A DNA stretch of 30,189 nucleotides from Balamuthia mandrillaris (lineage: Eukaryota; Discosea; Longamoebia; Balamuthiidae): positions 1-30,189 of the forward strand of contig JAVKOQ010000526.1 of NCBI GenBank assembly GCA_031835245.1, in the 5' to 3' direction. This document shows, in pieces, positions 9,199 to 19,410 of this stretch. Each line of letters begins with the position of its first letter. Positions within the stretch are counted from its first letter, which is position 1. Position numbers and translations under genes: made by a program. Under the pieces are notes generated by a model. The model made no database searches and had not been told where the DNA came from. It was given only the letters and a program-made list of their open reading frames with translations.

Positions 9199-9900
9199 AT
9201 GGTTGAATTCTTGAACCTCAGTCGAGACTCTGTGCTGGTTCTGTTGGGCCACAGTGCCGACGAGGAGAATGAGTCCATGCAGCAGCTCCAAAGCTTGTTG
9301 AAACTGGTGCCCTCCAGAACCGAGGTGGTGGTGGCCAACCCCAAGTCTTCCTCTAGCGCCGAGGCCTACCTCGCCAGGCACCTCAGCAACCGCAACCAAA
9401 CGGCCTACCTTCGTCTTTTCTTTGTGGGCCAAGTGGAAGAGGGCCAGCTCCTCTTCTCCAAGAACGATGGCTTGGACGCCACCCGCATCGCCGAACTGTA
9501 CAGCAATCGAACCCACCGCATACCCTTCACCTTCTGTTACCTCAGCGACAACCGCCTTGCAGACGAAGCCAAAGAAGCCTTGGAAGGGGCGGGCATTCAG
9601 CTGGCCGAAAGCGTCGGTGACGGCGTGACTTGGAAACAAGCTTGTGCTGTGCTGAGACAGGAGGACGGCCTTTTCTACTTTGAGCAGTTCGTGCAGGGCG
9701 TGTGGCCAGGTGTGAGCTTGGCCAAGTGGAGATGGGACCAAGCCGTGGAGGAAGGACAACGTGCTTTGCTTGCGCACGGCGGTGCCTCCGCTTCTTCTTC
9801 GGACGACTCTGCCTTCCTCGGTCTTTCGTCCAACGTGTTGGTGTGGAGCACCGTCTTCTTTGCGCTGGGCTTGCTGTTGAGCTGGGCCAAGGCCAAATGA
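9199..9900 (+). CDS. Tail-anchored protein, possible caspase/CHAT-like fold
   Basis: Intronless, 233 residues, and clearly richer in G and C than its neighbours, unlike the intron-rich genes around it. The C terminus holds one hydrophobic segment (VLVWSTVFFALGLLLSW, about residues 213-229) followed by AKAK and the stop, the layout of a tail-anchored membrane protein facing the cytosol. The order of elements in residues 80-190 resembles the clan CD (caspase/CHAT) fold: a hydrophobic strand (YLRLFFVGQ), a strand with Gly-Gln-Leu (EGQLLFSKNDG), an LDATRIAEL helix, a second hydrophobic strand with Cys (FTFCYLSDN), an ALEGAGIQL turn, and a final FEQFVQGVWPGVSLAKW helix region. If so, the catalytic His of the usual His-Gly pair is not evident, so it may be a pseudoprotease. 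No family is firmly recognised. Confidence 0.8.
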   Translation: MVEFLNLSRDSVLVLLGHSADEENESMQQLQSLLKLVPSRTEVVVANPKSSSSAEAYLARHLSNRNQTAYLRLFFVGQVEEGQLLFSKNDGLDATRIAELYSNRTHRIPFTFCYLSDNRLADEAKEALEGAGIQLAESVGDGVTWKQACAVLRQEDGLFYFEQFVQGVWPGVSLAKWRWDQAVEEGQRALLAHGGASASSSDDSAFLGLSSNVLVWSTVFFALGLLLSWAKAK

Positions 9901-10331
9901 AGCTTTCTCCTGTTTCATCGCGTTGAAACCTCCCGTGCGTTGTACACATATTTTTGTCTTGAATGAAAGCAGCCTTGCTCTTCTTCTTTTGCCCTCCCCT
10001 CCTCTCTCTTGTTACAGGGAGCTCACCAGTAGCGAGGAACCCCTAAAAAAAAAAAAAGACCAAGAAAGACAACTCTTGTAGCAGAGGCAAAGAGATGATG
10101 ATAGCCTCCTACTTCTCCTCCTCCGACGGGGGGTAAACGCGTCTGACGGCTTACCGCCTGCGTGCGTCCCAAGCAGGCCCTCGCAGACGAACGGGGTGTG
10201 TCGGCGGTCTTTGCCCCGCAGCTATGAGTGTAAGTCGAGATACCCAAATATGCAATAAAAGGTGCTCTTAAATGATCAACATATTAGGGGTGCTGCCCAA
10301 CAGAAAAGAAAGACCAACAACAATAACAATA
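9901..10331. other. Intergenic: 3' flank of the tail-anchored gene and promoter of the phosphodiesterase gene
   Basis: Contains a poly(A) run near 10047-10058, a GC-rich block (10120-10230) with short self-complementary pieces, and a TATA-like CAATAAAAGG at about 10251-10260, about 75 bp before the preferred ATG at 10332. No gene is seen. Confidence 0.45.
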
Positions 10332-12047
10332 ATGATGGAGCTGGACGCATTCAGCAGCAGCGAGGAGGAGGAGGAGGAGGAGGAGAACCTTTCGCAGCAT
10401 TTGCAACACAAACGAACGAAACAACAACAACAGCAGCAGCATCACGACCAAGAGGAGGCATCGTTCACCGATTTGGAGGTGGACGACTTTGACGATGGAA
10501 ACTCGCCCAGAAGCAGCAGTGCCCTCACCAGGGAGCCTCTCTACTTCAATAGCGATAGGGGTTGCTTCAGCGCTTGGAAGCATATGGTAAACAAACCTCC
10601 CTTTTCTATTCCTTTTAAACAACATTCATCAACAAAATAAAAACACCCACACAGACCAACCCACAAAGAACTTGCGTCGTCATTTCTCTTTTGGTGTTTC
10701 TGCTGACCGTTTTGGTGATCGCTGTGGCCGGCTGGCGGGTCGCTACCCGAGACTCTGACGACAACGGCCCTTCAACCCCTTCCTCCAATGCCACTACTGT
10801 CATCCTCATCTCTCTGGACGGCTTTCGAGCGGAGTACCTAAGACGAGCGGAGGCCACCTCGCCCACGTTGCATGCCCTCATGAAGGGTGGCGTTTATGCG
10901 GATGGCCTCATTCCTTGTTTCCCAACCAAAACTTTTCCCAACCATTACAGGTCTACTTTTTTGTTTTTTAAAGTGTTATTTTCTTAGTCTTTGTCTTATG
11001 ATCTGTGCGCCGCCTTGATACCTCACCGTTAACACAAACAGCATCGTGACGGGACTCTATCCAGAGTCGCACGGGATAGTGGCCAACCACTTCTTTGATC
11101 CATCGTTGAACGCCACATTCTCTCTGGGCGATGCTGACTCCATGACGAATGGGCGTTGGTGGGGCGGAGAGCCCATTTGGATCACTGCTGAGATGCAAAA
11201 TGTTGTTGCTGCCACGATGTTCTGGTACCTTGTTCGCGCATTTCTTTGTTGGGTTTGTTTATTTTCTTATTTTTTCTTTTTTTGTCTTCGTTTGTTTTGT
11301 TTTGGCCTTTCTTTTTCACACGATTAAGGCCAGGATCGGAGGTTGAGATCAAAGAAACAAGACCGAGTTATTATAAAGCCTACGATGCACACTTTCCCTT
11401 TTCACAACGCATCGAGCAAGTGTTGGAATGGTTGTCTCTTTCGGAGCAACAACGACCCTCTTTGGTAACGCTATACCTCGAGAGAGTGGACTGGATGGGA
11501 CATGAGCATGGACCTGACTCGGATGAAGTTGCTGCGGCTATTCTCGAGGTGGATGGTTATATTGGAGACTTGTTGGATGGGTTGCAGGAGCTGGGATTGG
11601 AAGAAACTACTGACATCATCGTTGTGTACGATCCTCCATTTCTTTTGTCTTTTTTGCTCTTTTCTCGTCTTCGCCATTTCCCTCGATTTTCTTTTCAGTT
11701 ACCCTTTTCCTTTAATCCTGATATAGATCGGATCATGGAATGACTTCGGTAAGCAATGATAGAGTGATCGATATATCTTCAGCTATCGCAGCGAACGGGG
11801 GAAATACTAAAGTGGTAGACAGCACTCCCATTATGGGGCTCTTTCCAGCCTCTCCACAAACGGCTGAAGCTCTTTTGGATGTGCTGGTCGGCGTTCATCC
11901 TAACATTACTATCTTCAGAAAGGAGGAGATGCCGGAGGAACTCCATTACTCTGCCAACGATCGTATTCCCCCTCTAGTTGGCATTGCTGACTTGGGGTGG
12001 TCCATCAGGTAGATTTTTATTTGCAATTTCTGCTCATCCTCTTTGTT

Positions 12048-12084
<37 letters not shown>

Positions 12085-12365
12085 CTCATTTGCTTATTTG
12101 TTCCTCATATGAACAATAAAGAACGCCGAAAAACAAGGACGAAAGCTTTACGGGAGGAACGCATGGCTATCTCAACACTCACGAGGATATGTTTGGCATA
12201 TTTGTGGCGAGAGGTCCTCATTTTCAAAGCGGTGGCCTTCGTGTAGACGCCTTTGAGAACATCCACCTTTACAACGTGCTAGCAGAGATACTCAACCTAG
12301 AACCAGCCCCCAATAACGGAACGTTGAGCCAGGTGTCGCAGCTTTTGCGGCAATCTCACCGGTGA
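10332..12365 (+). CDS. Ectonucleotide pyrophosphatase/phosphodiesterase (ENPP/NPP family), type II membrane protein
   Basis: Exons: 10332-10586, 10655-10950, 11042-11224, 11329-11625, 11727-12008, 12122-12365 (1557 nt, 518 residues), with all phases matching. The cytosolic N-tail is acidic and then Gln-rich. One membrane segment lies near residues 92-113 (CVVISLLVFLLTVLVIAVAGW), so the catalytic domain faces outside. All metal and catalytic residues of the family are present: Asp in ISLDGFRAEYL; the nucleophile Thr in [22 protein letters not shown]; Asp and His in DWMGHEHGP; Asp and His in SDHGM (split by an intron); and the last His in GTHGYLN. GRWWGGEPIW and WPGSEV are also family hallmarks. 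The protein ends soon after the catalytic domain, with no somatomedin-B or nuclease-like domain. Expected activity is hydrolysis of extracellular nucleotide or lipid phosphodiesters. An earlier in-frame ATG at 10272 would add 20 residues but lies very close to the TATA-like site. Confidence 0.92.
12051..12087 (+). repeat. (TC)n microsatellite in an ENPP intron
   Basis: CT dinucleotide run in the last intron (12009-12121), about 35 bp upstream of the acceptor. Confidence 0.85.
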
Positions 12366-12928
12366 TTTTTTTTTTCGTGTTTGTTGCTTTAATTCATTAA
12401 ATTATTTGGAATTCTATTGGAAGCATTAAATCAGGCTCTTTGAAAATTTATTGGTGATCTAGTAATGATCAACGATTATTTGAAATGGTATTGGTCGAAA
12501 TCGTTTGCACAGATAGAAGAAACAGGAAGAGCTCAGAGTGAGAGCCGCAATGATTTTTAACAAGAAAATGAAAACACAACAGTCTGGTGCCCCTCACATG
12601 CTTGTGCAACAAGAACATTTTCCATTTGGTGCAAAAAAGAACCAGCAGAAGAAAAAGAAGAAGAAGCAACACAAGAAAACCGAATAGCTGTGTTTGTTCT
12701 GTTGAAGTTTCGTTCGTTTTGTTTTTTGGTTGCTTTTTTTTAAGTTTGTGTCAGTCAACAAGCCACCAAAACATTCAACTTTGCCGGTTGTAACGAACAG
12801 TTGTTGCGGTTGGTCTCTCTCTCTCACTCTCACTCTCTTTGTATCTGCCTTCTTTGTCCCTCCCTCCACTATTTAACTCTCTTCCTTACCTGTTTTTTGT
12901 TTCCTCCGCATGCATTACAGAAACAAAA
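12366..12928. other. Intergenic between the ENPP and kinase genes
   Basis: AT-rich, with several ATTGG (inverted CCAAT) pieces (12417, 12450, 12491), a purine-rich GAAGAA run (12648-12670), and CT-rich stretches (12818-12840). No coding exon is supported. Confidence 0.5.
12870..12876 (+). promoter_or_regulatory. TATA-like box of the kinase gene
   Basis: TATTTAA in CT-rich surroundings, 59 bp before the kinase ATG. Inferred from motif and position. Confidence 0.4.
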
Positions 12929-15900
12929 ATGACCCAGAACAAACTGCATTTGGAAGACCTCGTTCGTTCTTTCGAACTAGCAGAAGACAACACAGGAGAA
13001 ATTGAAATCGCAGAAGGAGAAGTGATAACATACAAGAAAACAACAACCAACAAAAAGCACAAGAAGGAAAGGGATCAAAAGCTGCTCCTGAACTACATCG
13101 ACGAGGACGATAACAAGGCCCTCAAAAAGCTTGTACGCCGCAGTCGTTACATTCTACGCGGCAAGAGAGCAGTCAGCAACGCTTCTGCCTTTTTGTTCTC
13201 AAAGGCGCCTACGTCGTCTTCTAGTTCAAATGAACTCGTGAACGAGCTGTTGCCTGAAGTTTGTACCTATCCGCTGCATTATGCCTGTCAAAAGGGAAGT
13301 TCTAAGTGTGTTCAAGTCTTGTTGGAAGCTGGTGCTGACCCAAACAAAAGGTTCTCTTGTTTTCTCATCTCTTGTCTATGACGACTATAATTTCTCTTCT
13401 CTTCTCTCTTTTCAGCTATGTATTTTCTGCTTCGCGTGCTCTCTCTCTTGCCTTTCTTCCCGCATTCGCTTCTCATTCAGTTTTCTTTGTAATGCCACCA
13501 AAGGGATAAGAACGATTGGACTCCATTGCATTGTGCATGTTACAGCGGCGATGTACAAACTTTAAAAGCGTTGTTGATATTTGATATGATGAGCTCTGGA
13601 AATAATAACGTAGAGGATGGAGATGAGTTTATCGGCGACTTTAGTTCCTCCTCCGGTTCTTCTTCTTCATCATCCTTGCCATCTTTAAGATTCTCAAACG
13701 ATGATAGAGGTGCTGTGAAGCGAAGCAGAGGTACCACCATTTCACTTTGGAGTTCATCGAGTAATGTTCCCGTTGTACGAAAGAGCTCTCCACGAGGTAA
13801 CCACTCGTCCTTTCTGGCTTTCTCTATCCTGTCTTTCATGTCAGCTTCTTTGTTTTCTCTTCTTTCTTTTCTTCTTGCTTCTCATTTCTTTTATGTTATG
13901 TTTTTCTTCGTGATCAGGCAAGTGGCTGGACTACAACGCCAGAACCAAAGATGGCAACAGTGCATTGCATTACTTCATGGCTAAGTTCACACTTGCTAAA
14001 TGTACATCCTATATCTTCCTATTTGATTTGCTGGTAATGGCAGGCAGCAACGTCAACGCCCAAAATAATTGGGGCGAAACGCCGTTACACCGAGCCGTCA
14101 TTCGTGTTCAAGGTTTGTTTCTTCCTTTCTTTCCTGCTATTCCTATTTCATTTACTTCGTTCTTTGTTTTTTGAGTATTCTTTAATTGACTCCTTGCTTT
14201 CTCTATTTCACATGCGTTGTTTTTTTTTTAAAAACAACAGGTGATGTACTTGGAACAGAGCTACTCTTGAAGAATGGAGCCAACCCAAACATGGTTACAG
14301 AGAACGGGTCATCGCCACTCCACCTCGTCATTCTCTCCTCCGGAGAAAAACATGACATCACAATGACTTGTTCATTGATAACGCTGCTTACGATGCATGG
14401 TGTTGATACCACGTTGAAGGACAAGCAAGGACGTACTGCCAGCACTATGGCAAAACAACTGGGACTGAACAAAGTGTTTTACATGTTGCGCAAAGAAGAA
14501 AGTAATTCTCTCTCTCTCTCTCTCTCTCTCTCTTGAGCATTGTTTTCTAATATGAATCCATAGAGGTAGCGGACTGGCTCAAAGAAAGGGGATTGTTGGC
14601 TTTGTTGCGGACAGTAAAACAGTTCAATATTCCTCTGAAGCAACTTGTTACGGTCGATAAAGGCAGTTTAGAAGCTGCACTTGAAATTCAAGTTTGTACC
14701 TTCCGTGCTTTCCGTCGTTATTCGTTACTCACAAGAAAGATATCAGGATCCTGCATTACAAGCAGAACTACTGAGAAGCCACTCTCTTTTGCTTCACCAA
14801 CTACCGCATCAATCGTCTTCCCTCTTTCCTTCACAAGAAGAAGAAAAGAAGGTGGCATTTGTTCCTTATTCTTCTCCCTCTTCGTCTCCGTCTCTTTCGC
14901 GCAGCCGCTCTGTTTTATTGTCTTCATCTGGCAAAAATTCCACCTCATCTCTCACCCTTACGCGCAGCGAGTCACAACCATCAAGCCTTGGTTCAGATGA
15001 AATTAGGGTTAGCTTTTCTATTCTGTGTATCTCTACCTTTAATTCGCTTTACTTGCTCTAATACAAACCCTACAGAAAAGAGGGCAAAAAGGCTGGGAAA
15101 TAGAACCCAGTGAAGTAGAGGTTCAACGTAAGATTGGAGACGGAATGAGTGGAGAAGTATATCAAGGGTAAGAACCGTTTTTTCATCTTCCCAACCGAAA
15201 CTTATTATTTCTCTTTTTTTTCTGCGCCTTTATTTTTCTGCCTTCTCCTAACAGAACATGGAGAGGACTTGTGGTGGCCATCAAAAAGTTAAAGAATTAT
15301 ATCAGAGAAGATGAGCTCCGTACCTTTGTTTCTGAGATTGATATGATGAGGTAATCTTCTATTCTAGCTCTTTAAACTGTCTAATTGATGTTGATTCATG
15401 CTCTTCTTTGAAGCGAGTTGAGGCATCCGAATGTGATTCAGTTTCTTGGAGCAAGTTGTTCAATAAAACAGAACATCTTCTTCATCACCGAGCTAGCAGA
15501 GAAAGGCAACCTTCATGATTGCATACAAAGAGAACAGCCATCTTGGCTGACACGTCTAAAGTTTGCTAGGGACATTGCTAGAGGTACATTGGTTTTTTTA
15601 AATGGGTTGCGTTGTTCAAGTTTGGCATTTATTTCTAATACGAGTGTTTTTCGGATAGGAATGAATTATCTCCATCACAACAAACCGCCCATTCTTCATA
15701 GAGATCTTAAAAGTATTAATATTTTGGTTCGTGCCTTCTTGTCTGTTCTACTGCTCGTCTTCCTGAATGTTTGTACTCACTTTGACGACAACAGATCGAT
15801 GAGTTTAATAGAGCAAAAGTAGCCGACTTTGGCATTTCCAAACCGGTCCGTTTCTCACTTCTTTTAGCTTTCTAAATTTATGTAACTTAATCGCTTTTCT

Positions 15901-16466
15901 CCAGTTGCAAGGCTCTCGAACCGTTCGTCCAGCTCGAGATAATGGTACTACTTATAATTGCACCTTGAAGTGGTACCTTTTCCCCCTTTCTGTTATGTTC
16001 TTCTTCGTTTGCATTTCACTTTGTTCTGTTTGTATTTTCTAGTATCGCAATTTCGTCGTTTGTTTTTCTTCGTTTGTTTCTCTTTTGTTCTTGCTGACCA
16101 AACCAATGTTGACCAAACAAAAGGACACCACCAGATAACAAACCAACCACCAAATCAGACGTTTATTCGTTTGGTATAGTAATGTGGGAGATCATTACTG
16201 GCTTAATTCCATTTCAGGGCTTTGCTCTTCGCGACATCATCGTTCGTGTTCACTCCAACGGAGAACGACCACCGGTTCCTTCCGCCGAAGAAGCTCAACG
16301 AATGATCAACAACGGTGAGCAAGATGATGAAGGCTTTAAGAGCAACTACAAAGCCTATGTTGGGTTGATGCAAGAATGTTGGAATGGAGAGGAGAGTCGA
16401 AGGCCTGCGTTTGATGTCATTTTGGCTCAATTGGAAGAGATGGTTCGGCGCTTTCAACAACAGTGA
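12929..16466 (+). CDS. Ankyrin repeat-SAM-TKL protein kinase
   Basis: Thirteen exons: 12929-13350, 13504-13796, 13918-14112, 14241-14501, 14564-14691, 14747-15007, 15076-15167, 15255-15350, 15414-15583, 15659-15726, 15795-15845, 15905-15972, 16124-16466 (2448 nt, 815 residues); every phase matches. Order: basic N-terminal region; ankyrin repeats from about residue 110 (YPLHYACQKG, DWTPLHCACYSG, ETPLHRAVIR, SSPLHLVILS), one of them split by a Ser-rich insert of about 60 residues; a SAM-like domain (VADWLKERGLLALL); a Ser-rich linker; then the kinase. Kinase motifs are complete: IGDGMSGEVYQG, the VAIK lysine, LRHPNVIQFLGA, HRDLKSINIL, ADFGISK, KSDVYSFGIVMWEI. The usual APE is replaced by WTPPD. 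TKL kinases with ankyrin or SAM modules are common in amoebae and other protists. It should be an active Ser/Thr (or dual) kinase in cytosolic signalling. Confidence 0.92.
14507..14533 (+). repeat. (TC)n microsatellite in a kinase intron
   Basis: CT run directly after the donor of the intron 14502-14563. Confidence 0.8.
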
Positions 16467-16697
16467 GCCCAATTGTGTCTGTTCTCTGAAATTAGAGCGT
16501 TGAAGAAAGATGCTTTTATCAAATAGGGGAGGCGCGGATATGTGGAAGAACACTAAGATAACTGTATTGAGAGTAAAACTGCAGTAGTGGGTGTTGTGTG
16601 TGTGTGGTTTCCGGCGGGTGTGTGCGGGTCCACAGGAACTCTATTGTGTTCGTGGTTCTACTAGAATATTCTCAAGGCTACATCTGCGTAACTGTGA

Positions 16698-16709
16698 TTT
16701 GGCGGGAAA
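16698..16709 (+). promoter_or_regulatory. E2F/DP-type site TTTGGCGGGAAA
   Basis: Identical 12-mer to the one upstream of the coiled-coil gene (7153-7164), about 190 bp before the DyP-Rdx start codon. The core GGCGGGAA is the established E2F consensus; binding here is an inference. Confidence 0.45.
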
Positions 16710-16791
16710 GAGGCGAGAGCAACTTCGGGAGAATAGGGACCAGAGAAAAGATAATCATTGCGGGTTCTGAAAGCTTTTTACTGAAAAACTC

Positions 16792-16836
16792 AAACCTAGG
16801 TTTTATCTTAAACACGTTGGAGTTTTGCCCGTGTTT
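16792..16836. promoter_or_regulatory. Palindrome AAACCTAGGTTT and inverted AAACACG/CGTGTTT pair
   Basis: Two dyads, 6 bp apart, lie within 105 bp of the DyP-Rdx start codon. The first is a perfect 12-bp palindrome; the second has perfect 7-bp arms around a 13-nt spacer. They are possible regulator sites, inferred from symmetry only. Confidence 0.35.
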
Positions 16837-16895
16837 GTCAGCCAGAGAACCCAAACAACAACTTGTAAACTACGGTTTTTTTTATATAGCCAACC

Positions 16896-19353
16896 ATGGG
16901 ACAAGCTCACACCACGGAAGCCCGTGCTTCTTCTTCTGCTTCTGCAACGGCTCCTGCTGCTGCAAGCGAAAGCCACTTTCGCGTGGTTCCTCTATCTAAA
17001 GAACAACTTGCAAGACAAAAACAACATCTGAAGGAAAAAGTCTTGGACGATGGTAACGCCGCCTCTTCTTTCGTTTTTCTACCAAGTTTTTATTCGCTTG
17101 GTTGCTTTTGTTTATTTTACATCCAAAAAAAAAAGGTATGGTACAATGCTCGTGCGGTTATATAGCTTTGGATCAGCACCATTACAACCTTCACATCGAG
17201 GTACTTCCTGTTGCAGTCTGAACGTTACGTTTGAGCTTCATGACTGACTCTATCTTGCCTTCAACAAAAACGAAAAAGTGTCACTGTCCTGGCCTTGAAC
17301 CGTTGGACCCTTCTGGCTGGCCTCAACGTCACTTTGGTTTGTTTCTTCTTTTGTATGTTGGGGAAAGTTTGTTAACCCGTTCTTGTTACAATGACAGAGA
17401 CGGTGCCTTATGTCGCAAATACACAACGGGGAGTAGTTTCCAAAGGGAACATTCCGCATGCTGCATTTACAACCTGTACTCTCACTTTTTCCGTTCTTTA
17501 ACTCTCCTCTTTCTTCATTTCCTTTGGCTAATGTTTTTCTGTTTCTGTTGAAACATTAAACAGTTACGTTAGCTTCAGATGTTGACGAAGCGTCCGTTCG
17601 AAGGGCCATTGCATCGGTGCCTCAATTAGCAGATGCTGTTGGAGCCGTAGACGAAACAGCTCAAGTTTCTGCTCTAGTCGCTGTCTCCGCTTCTCTCTGG
17701 GCGAAATGGGATCTTTCTCCGCCGAAAGAACTGAAACCTTTCAAGGATTTGAAGAATAGCGAAGAGGAAGTGTTGCTTCCTGCCATGACCGGCTCGGAAC
17801 TGTTTTTGATGGTGAAAGCAAAACGAGTGGATCTGTGTTACGAAGTGACGAAGAGATTTAGGACCATGTTGTCAAGGAACATAGCCTCTTGGTCGACCAC
17901 TTTAGGCTTTGCCTACATGCCTCAACATCCTTATGGAGGACGCGATTTGACTGGGTACAATTCATCCTTCTTGTTCTTCTTCTTCTTCTTCTTCTTCTTC
18001 TTCTTCTTCTTCTTGTTCTTCTTCTTCTTTTCTTCACTTTTGGTTTATCTTTGCCTTCTTATTCTCATGGTGGAACTTGCTATTTTGCAGGTTTGTGGAT
18101 GGCACAAGAAACCCTGACCACTTGCTTCGCTCGTTGGTGGATGAAGTTGTCATATTTCCTGATGACCATGACAACAATGAAGCACATACTGGTGGTACCT
18201 ACATGTTTGCTGGTCGCTTTGTTCATAATCTTGCCAAGGTTTCTATCCTCCATTCCTGTTTCTTGGTTTTTTTATTCTGCTTTTGACTCACCAAAAAATA
18301 AAAGTTCTTTGCAATGTCTTCCAAAGACAAAAACGAGGTCATAGGAAGGGACTATGAGAAGGTTCGTCCACACCACGGCTACGATGACAGACCCGAGAAT
18401 CCACGCCTTGGTGGCGATGATGAGTACGTAACCGTTGAGAACACACCTCCTCGTTCGCACAGTGCTCGAGCTTTCGGCTCCATGTTGCGACAAGCTTATC
18501 CGTATTGCAACGGCGAGGAGGAAGGCCTTTATTTCACAGCGTATTCTCGCTTTCTCTCGGAGATAGACACGGCTTTGAAGAGAATGTGTGGGCATTTTGA
18601 GGAGGATGGGAGCGTGGATAACTTGTTCTCTATAACACGTGCTGTTGGATGTAACTACTATTACGTGCCATCGCTGCCAGAGTTAAAGTGGTTGATGGAG
18701 ATAGCAGATGAAGAACACGAAAAAGAAAAGGAGACAGGAGAGGAAGAAGGTGAAGAAAATGATGAAACAACACTGCAAACTAAAGACAAGGACAAGCAGG
18801 ACGAAGAATCCGAAAAGAAAGACATCAAAGTAATTGTCGAATATTGGTACTCTATCTTCTTTCTCCTTTGTTGTCTATTTCTTTTCGCTTTCTGCTTCCT
18901 GCTCACTCTATCATATAGTACAAACTGTGGTTACAAAACGATATTTATGGAGAAAAAGAAGATCATGGAGTTGGTGTCACCTCGCGTTAAAGTCATTGGC
19001 AATCCGAACATGCCTCGTCTTGCCGCTTTCGGTAAATACTTCTTTTCGTTTGCCCACAACCTCTTATTAACAAACAAACCAACCAACCAACCAACCAACC
19101 AACCAACCAACCAACCAACCAACCAACCAACCAACCAACCAACCAACAACCAACCAAAGAAATAACTCTAGAGGATGGCACCATTCTATGGAGTAAACTG
19201 TCTCATCATGACGGGCGCAACAACTTTCCTCACGTGTTTCCCTCTAACGAGAAACTGGTGCAAGCTCTGAAGGAACATGTTGGCTCTGCTGAAGTGTGTA
19301 TAGAGCCTATCGGTGCTATCTACAAGGCTGGAACACGCGTTGGTGTTTGGTGA
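16896..19353 (+). CDS. DyP-type heme peroxidase fused to a C-terminal Rdx (SelW-like) CxxC domain
   Basis: Exons: 16896-17052, 17136-17200, 17279-17336, 17398-17475, 17564-17954, 18091-18238, 18305-18846, 18919-19031, 19172-19353 (1734 nt, 577 residues), all phases matching. DyP part: ELKPF, the hallmark GFVDGTRNP (about residues 250-258, distal Asp), [23 protein letters not shown] with the proximal heme His (about 351), and MLRQAYPY with the conserved Arg. A Glu/Lys-rich linker (about 432-472) leads into VIVEYCTNCGY (Cys480, Cys483), [13 protein letters not shown] and [15 protein letters not shown], the pattern of the Rdx/selenoprotein W thioredoxin-like family in its Cys form. One exon encodes the end of DyP, the linker and the first Rdx strand, so two separate genes are unlikely. 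An N-terminal part carries CSC and CHC pairs. Likely role: peroxide- or dye-type oxidation with a built-in thiol redox partner (inference). No signal peptide is seen. Confidence 0.9.
17971..18030 (+). repeat. (TTC)n microsatellite in a DyP-Rdx intron
   Basis: Trinucleotide TTC/TTG run in the intron that separates LTG from FVDGTRNP. Confidence 0.85.
19069..19156 (+). repeat. (AACC)n microsatellite in a DyP-Rdx intron
   Basis: About 18 nearly perfect AACC units, ending about 15 bp before the acceptor of the last intron, between the two exons of the Rdx domain. Confidence 0.9.
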
Positions 19354-19410
19354 ATAGGAGGAAAAGAAAACTCTCTTCTGTTGTTTCCAAAAAAAAAACA
19401 AAAACGATAA

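Larger units (their letters stand above)
16467..16895. other. Intergenic: promoter of the DyP-Rdx gene
   Basis: Contains a GT-rich stretch (16585-16630), an E2F-type site (16698-16709), the palindrome AAACCTAGGTTT (16792-16803), and inverted AAACACG/CGTGTTT arms (16810-16816 and 16830-16836). The start codon lies in a good context (CCAACCATGGG). TTTATATAG at 16881 is too close to the ATG to be its TATA box unless the leader is very short. Confidence 0.5.

Noticed and set aside
10023-10247. GC-rich block as a structured RNA gene
   Set aside because: Short self-complementary pieces are present, but no known RNA fold, promoter box or terminator could be recognised.
18846-18930. Selenocysteine at the Rdx CxxC
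   Set aside because: Both positions are Cys codons (TG|T across the intron, and TGT). No in-frame TGA is needed and no SECIS-like structure was evident.
18993-19184. Minus-strand ORF of GWLV repeats
   Set aside because: It is only the translation of the (AACC)n microsatellite in an intron.
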